Assembly: GCF_947498015.1 (NCBI RefSeq)
Contig: NZ_CANMIR010000003.1
Span: 62,001-126,000, forward strand
Length of the DNA stretch: 64,000 bases
DNA from: an uncultured Neptuniibacter sp.
GTDB taxonomy: Bacteria; Pseudomonadota; Gammaproteobacteria; Pseudomonadales; Balneatricaceae
Direction of reading: 5' to 3'
Within the stretch, counting starts at the first letter, position 1, and every line of letters starts with the position of its first letter. The position numbers and the translations under genes are program-made. Shown here piece after piece: positions 20,001 through 28,802 of the stretch. The notes under the pieces are model-generated. The model saw only the letters and a program-made list of their open reading frames with translations. It searched no databases and had not been told where the DNA came from.

Positions 20001-20735
20001 TTGATTGAGCAGCTTACTGAAGAGGGGCGAAATAAGGGTTATGAAGGTGTTAATGCCGAACAGATAGCTGTTCAGCTCGAACACCACAGTACTGAAATTA
20101 AAACGCTTATGGTAAAGCAGGGTGAGCTCGGAGCGTTAATGCGAGATGACCAGAACCGGAGAGCATCCCAGGCTGAGTTATTTACAGAAATAGAGCGTTC
20201 CAAAAGGGCTTATGATGACCTGGCCTACCTGAACTCCCTGATCGGTTCACAGAAGGGTGATAAGTTTCGAAGATTTGCTCAGGGGCTAACCCTTGACCAT
20301 CTGGTGCATCTGGCTAACTGCCAGTTAGAACGTTTACATGGCCGTTACCAACTGCAACGTAAATATACAGAAACACTTGAGTTACAGGTCGTTGATACCT
20401 GGCAGGCGGATACTGTACGTGATACCAAAACCCTGTCAGGTGGTGAGAGTTTTCTGGTGAGCTTGGCCTTAGCGCTTGCACTGTCTGATCTTGTTAGCCA
20501 GAAAACCAGCATTGATTCACTCTTTCTGGATGAGGGCTTTGGTACTCTCGATAGTGAAACACTGGATACAGCTTTGGATGCCCTGGATAGTCTGAATGCT
20601 TCAGGAAAAATGATTGGGGTAATCAGTCATATTGAAGCGATGAAGGAGCGGATTCCTCTGCAGATCAAAGTACGTAAGATGAGTGGGCTGGGGGTCAGTC
20701 GGCTTGATGATCAATATTTACTGAAAGCAGGATAA
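17025..20735 (+). CDS. sbcC: Exonuclease SbcCD, ATPase subunit SbcC
   Basis: Rad50-like SMC ATPase that partners SbcD in hairpin cleavage and double-strand-end processing. 1236 aa. Walker A GPTGAGKTTLLDA is near residue 38, followed by two very long coiled-coil arms. The zinc hook CPLCG (nt 18838-18852, about residue 607) lies at the middle of the chain. The ABC signature LSGGESFLVSLALAL and Walker B SLFLDEGFGTLD are near the C-terminus. It overlaps sbcD by 4 bp and ends 3 bp before the GNAT gene. Confidence 0.96.
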   Translation: MKILSLRFKNINSLRGEWKIDFTRGAFIDNGLFAITGPTGAGKTTLLDAICLALYHRTPRLKTISQNSNELMTRGTADSLAEVEFEVKGHGYRAFWSQRRSRDQVDGKLQDAKVELAKLEKHTEGDEILATQVKRKNQLIEEISGLDFERFTKSMMLSQGQFAAFLNADANDRAELLEELTGTEIYGLISEKVYAHYKNADNHLKRLEAKAEGVELLSEQRITELKQQSDQIAVCLLDAETQIKQFQAQQSWCEQLSKAQRDLLDATASREKLQQREGEHRTGLERLSASLPAEELRAAYTLIKASEQQSRELTESQLSSEERVVKLSEEYQQSLQRFTHAQNIFTEGKARRADQEVLLNEKIVPLDAQIERMVHQFHTASTERENSQQAITQLNDLLIAADKKMQSSQAEQMEYQSQLDRLSHLQPLATHLSLWREQLSQLDQFGKQSQHYAVQADLLLQKQAESEKQVSELRAQIAQHANKGQLIKAECAEGERDLQRLVGDQDVEALEARLKQLISTQSQRTELKFTAERLNSLTEENHQIDQDLAQKRRSLTEIESNLASLREEYRKQDQVVKDLNQLLEQERKIQSLEAERSRLQPDDPCPLCGSTEHPLVDSYQPLNLDDTQTRLKLAADELDRLKTAGTEFNGQYTLLRDQQLPELERDKQKRVEQLSILTTQWQQLLSQLDITLAVEDQAAREKFLSEQMAELESLQTQLENIRRIQQRIQQSSNSLGEIQQYEQKLNAEIELITQQQKSVAEQASTQQALSEQHKSDMTNLRSKLTAELVPFKLTLPDIDQDYEEWVQGLETQVASIQQLEAALLQSHRTLETLLLESQKLSEQKSQKEVELKQRVQNEETLKAALQEKTDERFRLFSDKQVSAVREQALREATNEEKHFQVAQKELQQIESQLSSAKATLTQIHTQLDKNRTEYQLLNSKWADQLSVSPFTSEEQFLEALMEPSERAALQEISDQLKREKAQIQALQAQSEKLIEQLTEEGRNKGYEGVNAEQIAVQLEHHSTEIKTLMVKQGELGALMRDDQNRRASQAELFTEIERSKRAYDDLAYLNSLIGSQKGDKFRRFAQGLTLDHLVHLANCQLERLHGRYQLQRKYTETLELQVVDTWQADTVRDTKTLSGGESFLVSLALALALSDLVSQKTSIDSLFLDEGFGTLDSETLDTALDALDSLNASGKMIGVISHIEAMKERIPLQIKVRKMSGLGVSRLDDQYLLKAG

Positions 20736-20738
20736 ATA

Positions 20739-21248
20739 ATGGAATTCAAAGTCCCGACCACCTGTGAAACTGAACGTCTTTTGCTGAGGCAGTTTAAAGA
20801 GCCGGATTGTGAAGCACTCTATGCCTATTATGGAAATGAGTTGGCTACCACCTTTACCATGGGGCGAGTGCTGACAGAGGGTGAAAGCTGGAGAGCCATG
20901 AGCAGTATGGTCGGGCACTGGTACCTTCGTGGCTTCGGTCCCTATGCAATGGTCGAGAAAGAGAGTGATACGGTTATTGGCATTACGGGATTATGGTACC
21001 CAAATGATTGGCCAGAACCTGAGATTAAATGGGCTTTAGCGCCGGCGTACTGGGGACAAGGATTTGCCAGTGAGGGCGCGCGGGCAGTACAGACGATGGC
21101 AAAACAGTATCTCCCTGATATCTCATTGATCAGCTTTATTCATTCTGATAACCATGCGTCGAGGCAGCTGGCTGAAGCGGTAGGGTGTCAACTTGAGAAA
21201 GAGGTTCCTTTTCGTGGTGCAGTCTGGTGTATCTACCGGCACCCTTAA
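20739..21248 (+). CDS. RimJ/RimL-type GNAT acetyltransferase
   Basis: 169 aa. The N-terminal TERLLLRQFKEPD motif is typical of RimJ/RimL-like N-acetyltransferases, and the acetyl-CoA binding region is WGQGFASEGARAV (residues about 106-118). The substrate is unknown. The 3-bp gap from sbcC suggests it is carried in the sbcDC transcript; a functional link is not evident. Confidence 0.88.
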   Translation: MEFKVPTTCETERLLLRQFKEPDCEALYAYYGNELATTFTMGRVLTEGESWRAMSSMVGHWYLRGFGPYAMVEKESDTVIGITGLWYPNDWPEPEIKWALAPAYWGQGFASEGARAVQTMAKQYLPDISLISFIHSDNHASRQLAEAVGCQLEKEVPFRGAVWCIYRHP

Positions 21249-21827
21249 TGGGTCAGTGATCTCATATTGACCCTTAGACGGGCTTAAACAGGAATATCCA
21301 AAGTTACAGGCACCATTTCGTTGAAATATCAGATTGAGATGGCTTTAGCGGCGTGAAGATCAATGCTGTCAGTGAAAATTGAATGAGTGGGGGTAAAGGA
21401 GGTTGTTAGGGCCGAAAGTATCCGGCGAAAAATGTGCCGATAGGGGAACGGTTACTCTTAATAACATCGCTAACGGCACGAAAAGTCTTACATTTTTCGC
21501 TGGAATCTGAAGTATAGAACAGATATTTAAAACTGCTGTTTAAAATGGCGGCAATTTTTTTTATAACGTGATCAGCCCGATCCCCCAAAGTGTCTGCATA
21601 AAGGTAAGTTACCTGGCTGAACGGCCCTCCGTTAATTCCTCAAAGCGTCATAGCAGATCTGCTTTCATGGATCTGCCCAATAGCCCTCCGAATATTGCAG
21701 TTAGCTGGTGGAGTGTGAGCAGTGATGCTTGGTTGTTTTCCTTTCCTATTTCCTTCGCTTAATTCCCCTGAAGACGATGCTGATCCGTTATAATGCGCGC
21801 CTTTAGTGTTTTGAAGGCGATAAAACC
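21249..21827. promoter_or_regulatory. Intergenic region before the M50 protease gene
   Basis: No convincing gene in 579 bases. An inverted repeat GGGTCA/TGACCC (21250-21255 and 21268-21273) directly follows the GNAT stop and could be a weak terminator without T-run. A TATAAT box at 21789-21794, 34 bp before the GTG start at 21828, is a probable -10 element; no good -35 is seen. A 60-codon minus-strand frame (21406-21588) is treated as chance. Confidence 0.4.
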
Positions 21828-22925
21828 GTGCAGTTATTAAAAGTTGAATGTCTTGGCAAAGAGTTAAGGCTGGAAGCGTCTATGGCGGGATGGCAGGCTC
21901 TGTATTGGGATAATCAGCTAGTCTCTCAGATTAACGCAAGTGCTGATGCTGGTGAGACGTTTGTGCACCGATTTACGCTTGAGGCGAGGACCGCTGCAGG
22001 TGAGTTGAAAGAGATTGTGTGCTGCTTAACACTTGAGCTCAACTGGCAGCCATTTGGCCTGAATTATCGGCTGGAGGCTGATGAACTACTGATTACTGAA
22101 GGTGCTTCAGATGAAAAAGATATTGAGGCACAGGAAGTTGTACATCGGGTAAAGCAGCCAACCAAGATCAGCATAATTGGTTTAGGGTCACTTGCACTCA
22201 AGTTGTTCAAAAGTGCGAAGGTGATCAAGGTTCTCTTTGCCGCAGGCAGTCTGGCGGCATACAGCTGGCTTTTTTCTATTGAGTTTGCGATCGCCTTAAT
22301 TCTCTGTCTGGTCTTCCATGAGTATGGACATATTCGGGCGATGAAACGTTTTGGGCTGGCAACTAAAGGGATCTACCTGATTCCGTTTGTTGGGGGGCTT
22401 GCACTGTCGGATGATCGCATCAATACACGCTGGCAGGATGTATATATCTCTATCATGGGACCGTTATTCGGGCTCCTGCTTTCACTGGTGTTTATGGGAA
22501 TTTACTGGCTCACAGAGATTGAGCTATTTGCAGGCCTGGCTGCCTTTAACGCATTATTGAATCTCTTCAATATGCTGCCGGTACTGCCACTGGATGGTGG
22601 ACACGTTCTTAAAAGTATCGCGTTTTCCGTTAACTCCCTCTTTGGCTTGATTATCTGTATTCTGGGTGCCATTGCAGGTGTCGCACTAAGTTATCACTTT
22701 GGTCTGGCGCTGTTAGGCTTTCTGCTAGCGATTGGAAGTATTGAGATTCTCTTTGAGTGGAAGCGCCGACACTATAGTGACCTGTTACCTCTGGATCGAT
22801 ATGGTCAGGTGGTATCCTCTCTCTGGTACTTTTCTACTGTGGGCGGCTTAAGTTGGGTCATCTGGTTTCTTGGACAGGGTGAGAACAGCGCACTTGCTTT
22901 GCCATTAAAGATTTTGGGCAGCTGA
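21828..22925 (+). CDS. M50-type (site-2 protease family) membrane metalloprotease
   Basis: 365 aa with a GTG start at 21828. Residues 1-115 are a soluble, mostly beta domain. From about residue 118 several membrane segments follow. Zinc ligands are HEYGH (164-168) in the third segment and the LDGGH region (about residues 252-257), the two hallmarks of intramembrane site-2 proteases. Related cytosol-facing proteins process anti-sigma factors or remnant signal peptides; the substrate here is unknown. The stop is 2 bp before the rhlE start, so it is co-transcribed with rhlE. Confidence 0.87.
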   Translation: MQLLKVECLGKELRLEASMAGWQALYWDNQLVSQINASADAGETFVHRFTLEARTAAGELKEIVCCLTLELNWQPFGLNYRLEADELLITEGASDEKDIEAQEVVHRVKQPTKISIIGLGSLALKLFKSAKVIKVLFAAGSLAAYSWLFSIEFAIALILCLVFHEYGHIRAMKRFGLATKGIYLIPFVGGLALSDDRINTRWQDVYISIMGPLFGLLLSLVFMGIYWLTEIELFAGLAAFNALLNLFNMLPVLPLDGGHVLKSIAFSVNSLFGLIICILGAIAGVALSYHFGLALLGFLLAIGSIEILFEWKRRHYSDLLPLDRYGQVVSSLWYFSTVGGLSWVIWFLGQGENSALALPLKILGS

Positions 22926-22927
22926 TA

Positions 22928-24157
22928 ATGAACTTTAGTGAGCTGGGGTTGAACCCCTCAATTGTAACAGTACTTGATGCAAACGGTTATCTGGAACCAA
23001 CGCCTATTCAGGCGGCTGCAATTCCAGCCATACTTGATGGTGAAGATATCCTTGCGGGCGCCAAAACAGGAACAGGCAAAACAGCAGCATTTATCCTGCC
23101 TGTCATCCAGAAGATGGCTGTCTCTGCAGAATCTCCAGAAAAGCAAAAAATCATTAAAGCCCTGATACTGACTCCAACCCGTGAATTAGCGCAACAGGTC
23201 AACAGTAGTATTAAGCGTTATGGGAAATCTGCCGGGGTAAGATCAGCCGTCGTATATGGCGGCGTTGGTATCGGGCCACAGGTCGAACAGATTAAAAAGG
23301 GTGTTGATCTGTTGGTGGCAACGCCAGGTCGTCTGTTGGATCTACATAAGAAAAGAGTGGTGAATCTCAGGTCACTTCAGTTTCTGATCTTTGATGAAGC
23401 CGATCGTATGCTGGATATGGGGTTTCGAGATGAGGTTAAAACGGTCATAAGCAAGTTGCCAAAGCGCGAGCAACAGCCACGGCAGGTGATGTTATTTTCA
23501 GCGACTCTGAATGATCAGATCTATAAGTTCAGTAAAAACCTACTCAATAAACCTAAATTGATTGAGGTTGACCAACGAAACAGCGCTTCTGAAAACGTAG
23601 CTCAGATTGTATATAACTGTGATCCAGAGAGACGTTTTGAAATAGTCAGTTACCTGATTAAAAAGCGTCACTGGAAACAGGTAATGGTTTTCAGCCGCAC
23701 TAAAGAGGGGGCAGATAAACTGGCTCAATATCTACAGCTCTCGGGTATTCAGTCAGAGGCGATCCATGCTGATCGCTCTCAGTTACAGCGTGATCAAGTA
23801 CTGAATCAATTCCGACAGGGAGAGTTACAGGTGCTGGTGGCGACAGACGTTGCTGCGCGAGGGATTGATATAGGAAGTCTCAGTGCCGTAATTAACCTTG
23901 AGATCCCCTTTAAGGCTGAAGATTACATTCACCGTATCGGCAGGACGGGTAGGGCAGGAGAGTCAGGTGAAGCGGTTACATTACTGATAGAGGAGGAGAA
24001 CCATCTGTTGGAGGAGATCGAAATATTGCTTGATGATCGTTTGCCACAACAGTGGCTAACGGGTTTTGAGCCTGATCTAACCCGAGAGATCAATTTAGGG
24101 CGTAAAAACAGTCGATCAGCACAAAAAAAGCGAGCAAAAAAACGTGCATTAAAATAG
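22928..24157 (+). CDS. rhlE: DEAD-box RNA helicase RhlE
   Basis: ATP-dependent RNA helicase involved in ribosome assembly and RNA turnover. 409 aa. Motifs in order: Q motif (PTPIQAAAIP), Walker A AKTGTGKTA, PTRELAQQ, TPGRLLD, DEAD (LIFDEADRMLD), SAT (LFSATL), and helicase C motifs ARGIDIG and HRIGRTGRAG. The short basic C-tail (RKNSRSAQKKRAKKRALK) is typical of RhlE. Immediately downstream of the M50 protease gene. Confidence 0.93.
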   Translation: MNFSELGLNPSIVTVLDANGYLEPTPIQAAAIPAILDGEDILAGAKTGTGKTAAFILPVIQKMAVSAESPEKQKIIKALILTPTRELAQQVNSSIKRYGKSAGVRSAVVYGGVGIGPQVEQIKKGVDLLVATPGRLLDLHKKRVVNLRSLQFLIFDEADRMLDMGFRDEVKTVISKLPKREQQPRQVMLFSATLNDQIYKFSKNLLNKPKLIEVDQRNSASENVAQIVYNCDPERRFEIVSYLIKKRHWKQVMVFSRTKEGADKLAQYLQLSGIQSEAIHADRSQLQRDQVLNQFRQGELQVLVATDVAARGIDIGSLSAVINLEIPFKAEDYIHRIGRTGRAGESGEAVTLLIEEENHLLEEIEILLDDRLPQQWLTGFEPDLTREINLGRKNSRSAQKKRAKKRALK

Positions 24158-24168
24158 CCGGAGTCTGT

Positions 24169-24747
24169 CTATTCGTAGATGCAGGTGAGGCATTCATACG
24201 CCTCTCGTATCTGGATACAACGTTCAGAATCGCCGCCCCTGTCCGGGTGATACCTGGCGGCAAGCGTTCTGAAAGCCTTTCTGATCTCATCGCCTGAGCA
24301 GTGAGTTGAAAGCCCCAATGTTTCGAGTGCCGAATCCCGCTTCTCGAAGCTATGATAGCGTTGCCAGAAGCTATTAAGGAGTGCTGTGACAGATTCATGA
24401 CTGCTCTCTGAAAAACCTTCCCAGTTAAGATAATAATGAGTTAATTCGGCTTCGCCGGGTGCATCTGACAAATTGTTGTGGGGGGCTGTAACAGGCGTTA
24501 GTTCTATAGCCAGGGCTGAGATAGAGAGATAAAGTCCCTCCTTCAGAAATTGAGGGCGCAGGGTGTACAGGGCATTCATGATCAGAAAATGCTGCCGGAA
24601 GAGAGCAAGGTCACTTCCGCAAGGCGCGTCCTCACCCATATCTGCAGAGTTTAGTTTGAGTGATCTAAGCAGATCATACTCGGTGATAGGACCAGTCTGA
24701 TTACGAAGAGTCTGGTTGATAGATCTAAGGAAAGGGTTACTGTGCAT
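24169..24747 (-). CDS. DnaJ-related protein with C-terminal J domain
   Basis: 192 aa. The N-terminal ~130 residues match the 'DNA-J related' domain seen in marine gammaproteobacteria. The C-terminal J domain (about residues 138-192) holds the HPD motif in AARYHPDRGGD needed to stimulate DnaK. This order is the reverse of DnaJ, where the J domain is first. Convergent with rhlE, 11 bp apart. Confidence 0.85.
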   Translation of the reverse strand: MHSNPFLRSINQTLRNQTGPITEYDLLRSLKLNSADMGEDAPCGSDLALFRQHFLIMNALYTLRPQFLKEGLYLSISALAIELTPVTAPHNNLSDAPGEAELTHYYLNWEGFSESSHESVTALLNSFWQRYHSFEKRDSALETLGLSTHCSGDEIRKAFRTLAARYHPDRGGDSERCIQIREAYECLTCIYE

Positions 24748-24814
24748 AGAGTGCGGGCTACTTTACGGGTGAAAGATAGCCCAGCATAAGATTTAAATTC
24801 CTCTCTCGCCAGCG

Positions 24815-25822
24815 TTAAAGCGCTTCAGCCAGCCGCTGGTAGCTGTCCAGGCGCTCCTCATAACTGTGTGTAACCGTCACTGTCCCTATCTCGTCACAAC
24901 CGAACACGTCGGACAGTTGCTCAATCTCACTCCAGCATTGGTCGGCGGATCCTACCGTGTAGCCGTTCAGAATGTGATCATATTCAGCCTGATAAGAGAC
25001 AGGAAGTTCACGGTATCTATCCTGAACTTCCGACGGTGTAAGAAAGGCTTCTCGTCTGCCGAGTTGTGCAGCGAGTTTACGATAAACTGCTGTTCCTGCA
25101 CGGAGCTTTGCTTCCTCCTCTGTTTCAGCACAGATACACGCGATCGCCAACATCTTATTTGCGGTATGAGTATGACCAGCGCGTTTCCACTCATCATGGA
25201 ACTCACTGAAAATAGATGGGTGGCAATTATCAGGATCGATAAAACGGGCGAGAGCTATGTTGTACCCCAGATGCCCTGCAAGACCAGCACTACCGCCGCT
25301 GGATCCGAGCATCCACAATTCCGGTTGTGGGGAGCTGTCGGGTAGGACTTTGATCTCATGGAACGGGTTATCCGTGGGTAGACTGCCTTCAATAAACCCC
25401 TTCAACTCCTGTGCTTGATGACCATACAGGTCACCATGATGAGGTTGATGTGGAAATGCGAGTGCATGCGATGTAAGACCGGTCCCCCCAGGGGCACGAC
25501 CCACACCCAGATCAATCCTATCTGGGAATAGCGTAGCCATCATCTTGAACGATTCAGCAACTTTAAGGGGGCTGTAGTGCGAGAGCATAACGCCTCCGCT
25601 ACCAACACGGATGTTTTGAGTCACACTGGCAATAGCGGAGACAAGAATTTCAGGGCAGGGATTTGCAAAATGCATACTGTCATGATGTTCAGCAACCCAG
25701 TAACGATAAAAACCAAGATCGTCACACGCTTTTGCCAGCTCTACCGTTAAGCGTGGTGCATCTATAGCCGGGTGTGAGCCATGTACAGGGGATTGATCAA
25801 CAACAGACAACTTAATAGACAT
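24815..25822 (-). CDS. Luciferase-like flavin monooxygenase
   Basis: 335 aa TIM-barrel LLM-class oxidoreductase of the MsnO8/YhbW-like group, expected to use reduced FMN. Diagnostic segments are YRYWVAEHHDS (near residue 40), GSGGVMLSHYSPLKVAE, and DRIDLGVGRAPGG. The substrate is unknown. Monocistronic between the J-domain gene and the divergent yeaD. Confidence 0.9.
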   Translation of the reverse strand: MSIKLSVVDQSPVHGSHPAIDAPRLTVELAKACDDLGFYRYWVAEHHDSMHFANPCPEILVSAIASVTQNIRVGSGGVMLSHYSPLKVAESFKMMATLFPDRIDLGVGRAPGGTGLTSHALAFPHQPHHGDLYGHQAQELKGFIEGSLPTDNPFHEIKVLPDSSPQPELWMLGSSGGSAGLAGHLGYNIALARFIDPDNCHPSIFSEFHDEWKRAGHTHTANKMLAIACICAETEEEAKLRAGTAVYRKLAAQLGRREAFLTPSEVQDRYRELPVSYQAEYDHILNGYTVGSADQCWSEIEQLSDVFGCDEIGTVTVTHSYEERLDSYQRLAEAL

Positions 25823-25949
25823 TCAGTGCTCCTCTAATATGATTAATATGTTAATTAAATAGTTGCTCAAATACAATGGTTCAAGGCTTTATCAGGGATC
25901 ATAACAACGCGTAGAATGTGCTTTAGAACTGTTGTTATTTGGATAAATT

Positions 25950-26879
25950 ATGAGTCTGGCCGAAAAGATCCAATCGTTGTATTCAAAATTTGGCTCCTTA
26001 AAGGGGGTCACTGTTGAACTCCATAAGCAGTTGATCGCTATCGCGGTTAAAAATGAAGCAGCCAGTGCCACGGTCTTTCTTCAGGGAGCTCAACTGGCTG
26101 AGTATCAACGGGTTGGTGAGCGGCCAGTACTATGGTTAAGCGAGAGTTGTGAATATCAGGCAGGTACCGCTTTGCGGGGTGGTATTCCGGTATGCTGGCC
26201 CTGGTTCGGACAGTTTGAGCGTAACCCTGAGGCTCTACAGCAACAGCTTGATGAGGGGACTTACCCAGCCCATGGCTTTGTCCGAAATCGTGAATGGCAG
26301 TTGGAATCAATCGAATTGGTGGACAGTGAAACGACCCGTTTGATCTTGTCGTTGAATGTTGAGGGTGATTCCGGGTGGCCTTATCCCGCTAATCTCAAAA
26401 TGATTATTACGGTTGGCACCGAATTAAGGTTGTGTTTTGAAGTTAAAAACTGCGGTGATCAGACGTTTAAATTTACTTCCGCCCTGCATAGTTATTTCAA
26501 TATCAGTCATGTTGATTCTGTAACAGTTACCGGGCTCGAGGGGGTTCAATATCTTGATACATTACAGGAGTGGAGATCCTTCAGTAGTGACCGACCGTTA
26601 TCCGTGAATGCTGAGGTAGACAGGGTATACCGTAATCTTCCCATTGAAGTGGTTCTGAACGATAGGCGGTTCTCACGCTCAATCTGCTTACAGGCTGAGA
26701 ATGCGCCGGATATGGTGGTCTGGAATCCGTGGACGAATAAAGCTAAAACACTCACCCACTTTCCTGATCAGGCCTATCTGCGGATGATCTGTCTTGAAAC
26801 TGCGTCGGTACTGGATAATCTCGTAACACTGGCGCCGAATGAACGGCATAAAATGGCGCTGACCCTCAGCGTTATCTGA
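25950..26879 (+). CDS. yeaD: D-hexose-6-phosphate mutarotase (YeaD-like)
   Basis: Galactose-mutarotase-fold enzyme that interconverts alpha and beta anomers of hexose 6-phosphates. 309 aa. Motifs GGIPVCWPWFGQF (near 88-100) with HGFVRN, then LHSYFNISH and the late WNPWTNKAK strand, are characteristic. The 3' end overlaps the convergent azlD gene by 8 bp. Confidence 0.92.
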   Translation: MSLAEKIQSLYSKFGSLKGVTVELHKQLIAIAVKNEAASATVFLQGAQLAEYQRVGERPVLWLSESCEYQAGTALRGGIPVCWPWFGQFERNPEALQQQLDEGTYPAHGFVRNREWQLESIELVDSETTRLILSLNVEGDSGWPYPANLKMIITVGTELRLCFEVKNCGDQTFKFTSALHSYFNISHVDSVTVTGLEGVQYLDTLQEWRSFSSDRPLSVNAEVDRVYRNLPIEVVLNDRRFSRSICLQAENAPDMVVWNPWTNKAKTLTHFPDQAYLRMICLETASVLDNLVTLAPNERHKMALTLSVI

Positions 26880-27177
26880 TTAACATAAAGACCACCATAC
26901 TGATGATTGCAGTGAGAAGAGTGTTACCTGTGAATTTCATCAATATCACTGCCAGAACTGCTCCCAGCAGGTAGGGATTTGCAGGGTCGGTATTCAGTTG
27001 CCCCTCCGTTGTAAAGACTAATGGCCCAATCACGGCAGCTAGTACGGCAGGCGCGGAATAACTGAGTATTCGCAACGCCTTATCATTCAGCTTAAGCGGA
27101 AGTCTGGGTTCAAGAAAAAGATATCGACTGATAAATACTGCCACTGCCATCCCTGTAATGAGGAGCCAAAAGTTCAT
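26872..27177 (-). CDS. azlD: AzlD-like branched-chain amino acid exporter subunit
   Basis: 101 aa with four hydrophobic segments, typical of AzlD, the small partner of AzlC in branched-chain amino acid efflux. Overlaps the azlC stop by 4 bp. Convergent overlap of 8 bp with yeaD. Confidence 0.9.
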   Translation of the reverse strand: MNFWLLITGMAVAVFISRYLFLEPRLPLKLNDKALRILSYSAPAVLAAVIGPLVFTTEGQLNTDPANPYLLGAVLAVILMKFTGNTLLTAIISMVVFMLIR

Positions 27178-27857
27178 TTTAGCCTCCGAGCGGTATAGGT
27201 TGTATATCCAGCCAACATTCCAGCCGCGATCGCCAGAAGCAGACCCGATTGCATATTCTGGGTTGCACAGAATACAGAGACAGCGGTAGAAACGATAACA
27301 CAGGTCAGGATTGAGCTGCTTTTAACCATCGGAACAAGGATCGCAATAAACGTCGCGACGACTGCAAAATCAAGTCCGATCTGTGTTAGATCGGGTATAG
27401 CGCTACCTGCGATAATGCCGATCAGTGTTGATAGATTCCAGGCAATATAAAAGCTGAGACCCGCACCTAGTGCATACCAGCGGTTAAAGGGCTGGTCTTC
27501 GCGCTGGGTGTTAACGAACAGCTCATCAGTCAATAAAAATCCAAGTGCGGTTCGCCAATGTAAGGGGAGGACCTTGATCTTATCCCTTAAGGCCAGACTG
27601 TATAAAACATGGCGACTGGTAATGAGGAGCGTAGTCACCAGAATACTGATAAATCCGGCACCCGCCTGAATCATCCCAATGGCAACCAGTTGGGATGTGC
27701 CGGCAAAAACAGTTAATGAAAGCATCTGGGTTTTAAATGCGCCCAGACCGGATTCCACACCATAGGCGCCGACCAGTACACCCCATGGGATGACTGCAAC
27801 GATCAGTGGAATCATGTCGATTGTTCCACGTATTAGCTCTTTTTTTATCGATCTCAT
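27174..27857 (-). CDS. azlC: AzlC-like branched-chain amino acid exporter subunit
   Basis: 227-aa polytopic membrane protein; motifs MIPLIVAVIPWGVLVGAYGV and FAGTSQLVAIGMI are characteristic of AzlC/YgaZ. Forms the two-subunit exporter with AzlD (YgaZH-like). The AraC regulator gene upstream on the same strand is its likely regulator. Confidence 0.92.
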   Translation of the reverse strand: MRSIKKELIRGTIDMIPLIVAVIPWGVLVGAYGVESGLGAFKTQMLSLTVFAGTSQLVAIGMIQAGAGFISILVTTLLITSRHVLYSLALRDKIKVLPLHWRTALGFLLTDELFVNTQREDQPFNRWYALGAGLSFYIAWNLSTLIGIIAGSAIPDLTQIGLDFAVVATFIAILVPMVKSSSILTCVIVSTAVSVFCATQNMQSGLLLAIAAGMLAGYTTYTARRLK

Positions 27858-27925
27858 TGAAAAGAATCCATATTAGATAGGACGCAGATTACAGCGAATG
27901 GGATAGTTGGTCTTGTACGAAGTTG

Positions 27926-28756
27926 TTACTTTCTCAACTGCTGTAGAAACTGCCCAGGCGTTATTCCCAAGGCTCTTTTGAAGTGACGGTTGAAATGGCT
28001 TTGATCATGGAAACCCGCATTAAGAGCTGCTTCGAGTAAACTGCATCCCTGTTGCAAAAGATTTTTAGCTAGTCTGATACGGGCTTGTATCTGGAAAGCA
28101 TGAGGAGGTAACCCATAAATACGCTTGAATTGTTTAATCAGATGGTAGGTACTGAGCCCTGACAGCACTGCAAGGTCATCAAGTGAGATATCAGCGGCAG
28201 GGTGCTCACGAAGAAATGAGTGAACAAGTGCGAGATTCGACTTTGAGTTGATCGGCTCTCTTATCTCCCGATGTTCCCTGCCATGCCTCTGCATCAGTTT
28301 TAATAAAGCGCTATACAGGAGTGTTTCCCGCAGTAATCGGTTGTCAGATTGATGCAGTTGATCAAAGGTGAGCCGTAATAGTTGTGCCAGTTCGGGGTCA
28401 TGGATAACAGGGTCACTAAAATAGATAGAGCCCGTGTCACTTAGGCCCGCTTCATGTCGGACTTGTTGTAGCTGCTCAGGTAGTGGGTAGATGGCCTGGT
28501 AGGTCCAGCCACCTTCTGAAGCAGAATGCCCATCATGTACCTCGTCATGATTGACAAGAATAATGCTGTCTTGAGGAGCAACATGATTTGATCCGTTTCT
28601 CAGAAACCGCTGCGCACCTTGCTCTATGATACCCACTGTGTAGCCTTCATGAGTATGACGAGAGAAGTTTTGTCGATGATAGGATGCGCTTAGGGTTTCA
28701 AGCCCTCCAAGTTCATCGACAGTTCTGTAGCGCGCAATTTCCTGTTCGTTCTTCAT
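27926..28756 (-). CDS. AraC-family regulator, probably of azlCD
   Basis: About 276 aa: N-terminal cupin sensor (FSRHTHEGYTVGIIEQGAQRF) and C-terminal AraC DNA-binding pair of helix-turn-helix motifs, ending GFHDQSHFNRHFKRALGITPGQF. I place the start at the ATG at 28756, preceded by AGGTG. A GTG at 28813 is also in frame and would overlap the end of the GGDEF-EAL gene. AraC-AzlC-AzlD clusters are common in gammaproteobacteria, and the sensor presumably detects an exporter substrate. Confidence 0.88.
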   Translation of the reverse strand: MKNEQEIARYRTVDELGGLETLSASYHRQNFSRHTHEGYTVGIIEQGAQRFLRNGSNHVAPQDSIILVNHDEVHDGHSASEGGWTYQAIYPLPEQLQQVRHEAGLSDTGSIYFSDPVIHDPELAQLLRLTFDQLHQSDNRLLRETLLYSALLKLMQRHGREHREIREPINSKSNLALVHSFLREHPAADISLDDLAVLSGLSTYHLIKQFKRIYGLPPHAFQIQARIRLAKNLLQQGCSLLEAALNAGFHDQSHFNRHFKRALGITPGQFLQQLRK

Positions 28757-28802
28757 GCACCTATTGTAAACGTTAATCAGAGATTGGTTTTGTACAAAAT
28801 TG

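Noticed and set aside
21406-21588. 60-codon minus-strand frame in the intergenic region
   Set aside because: No ribosome site, no recognisable features, likely chance.
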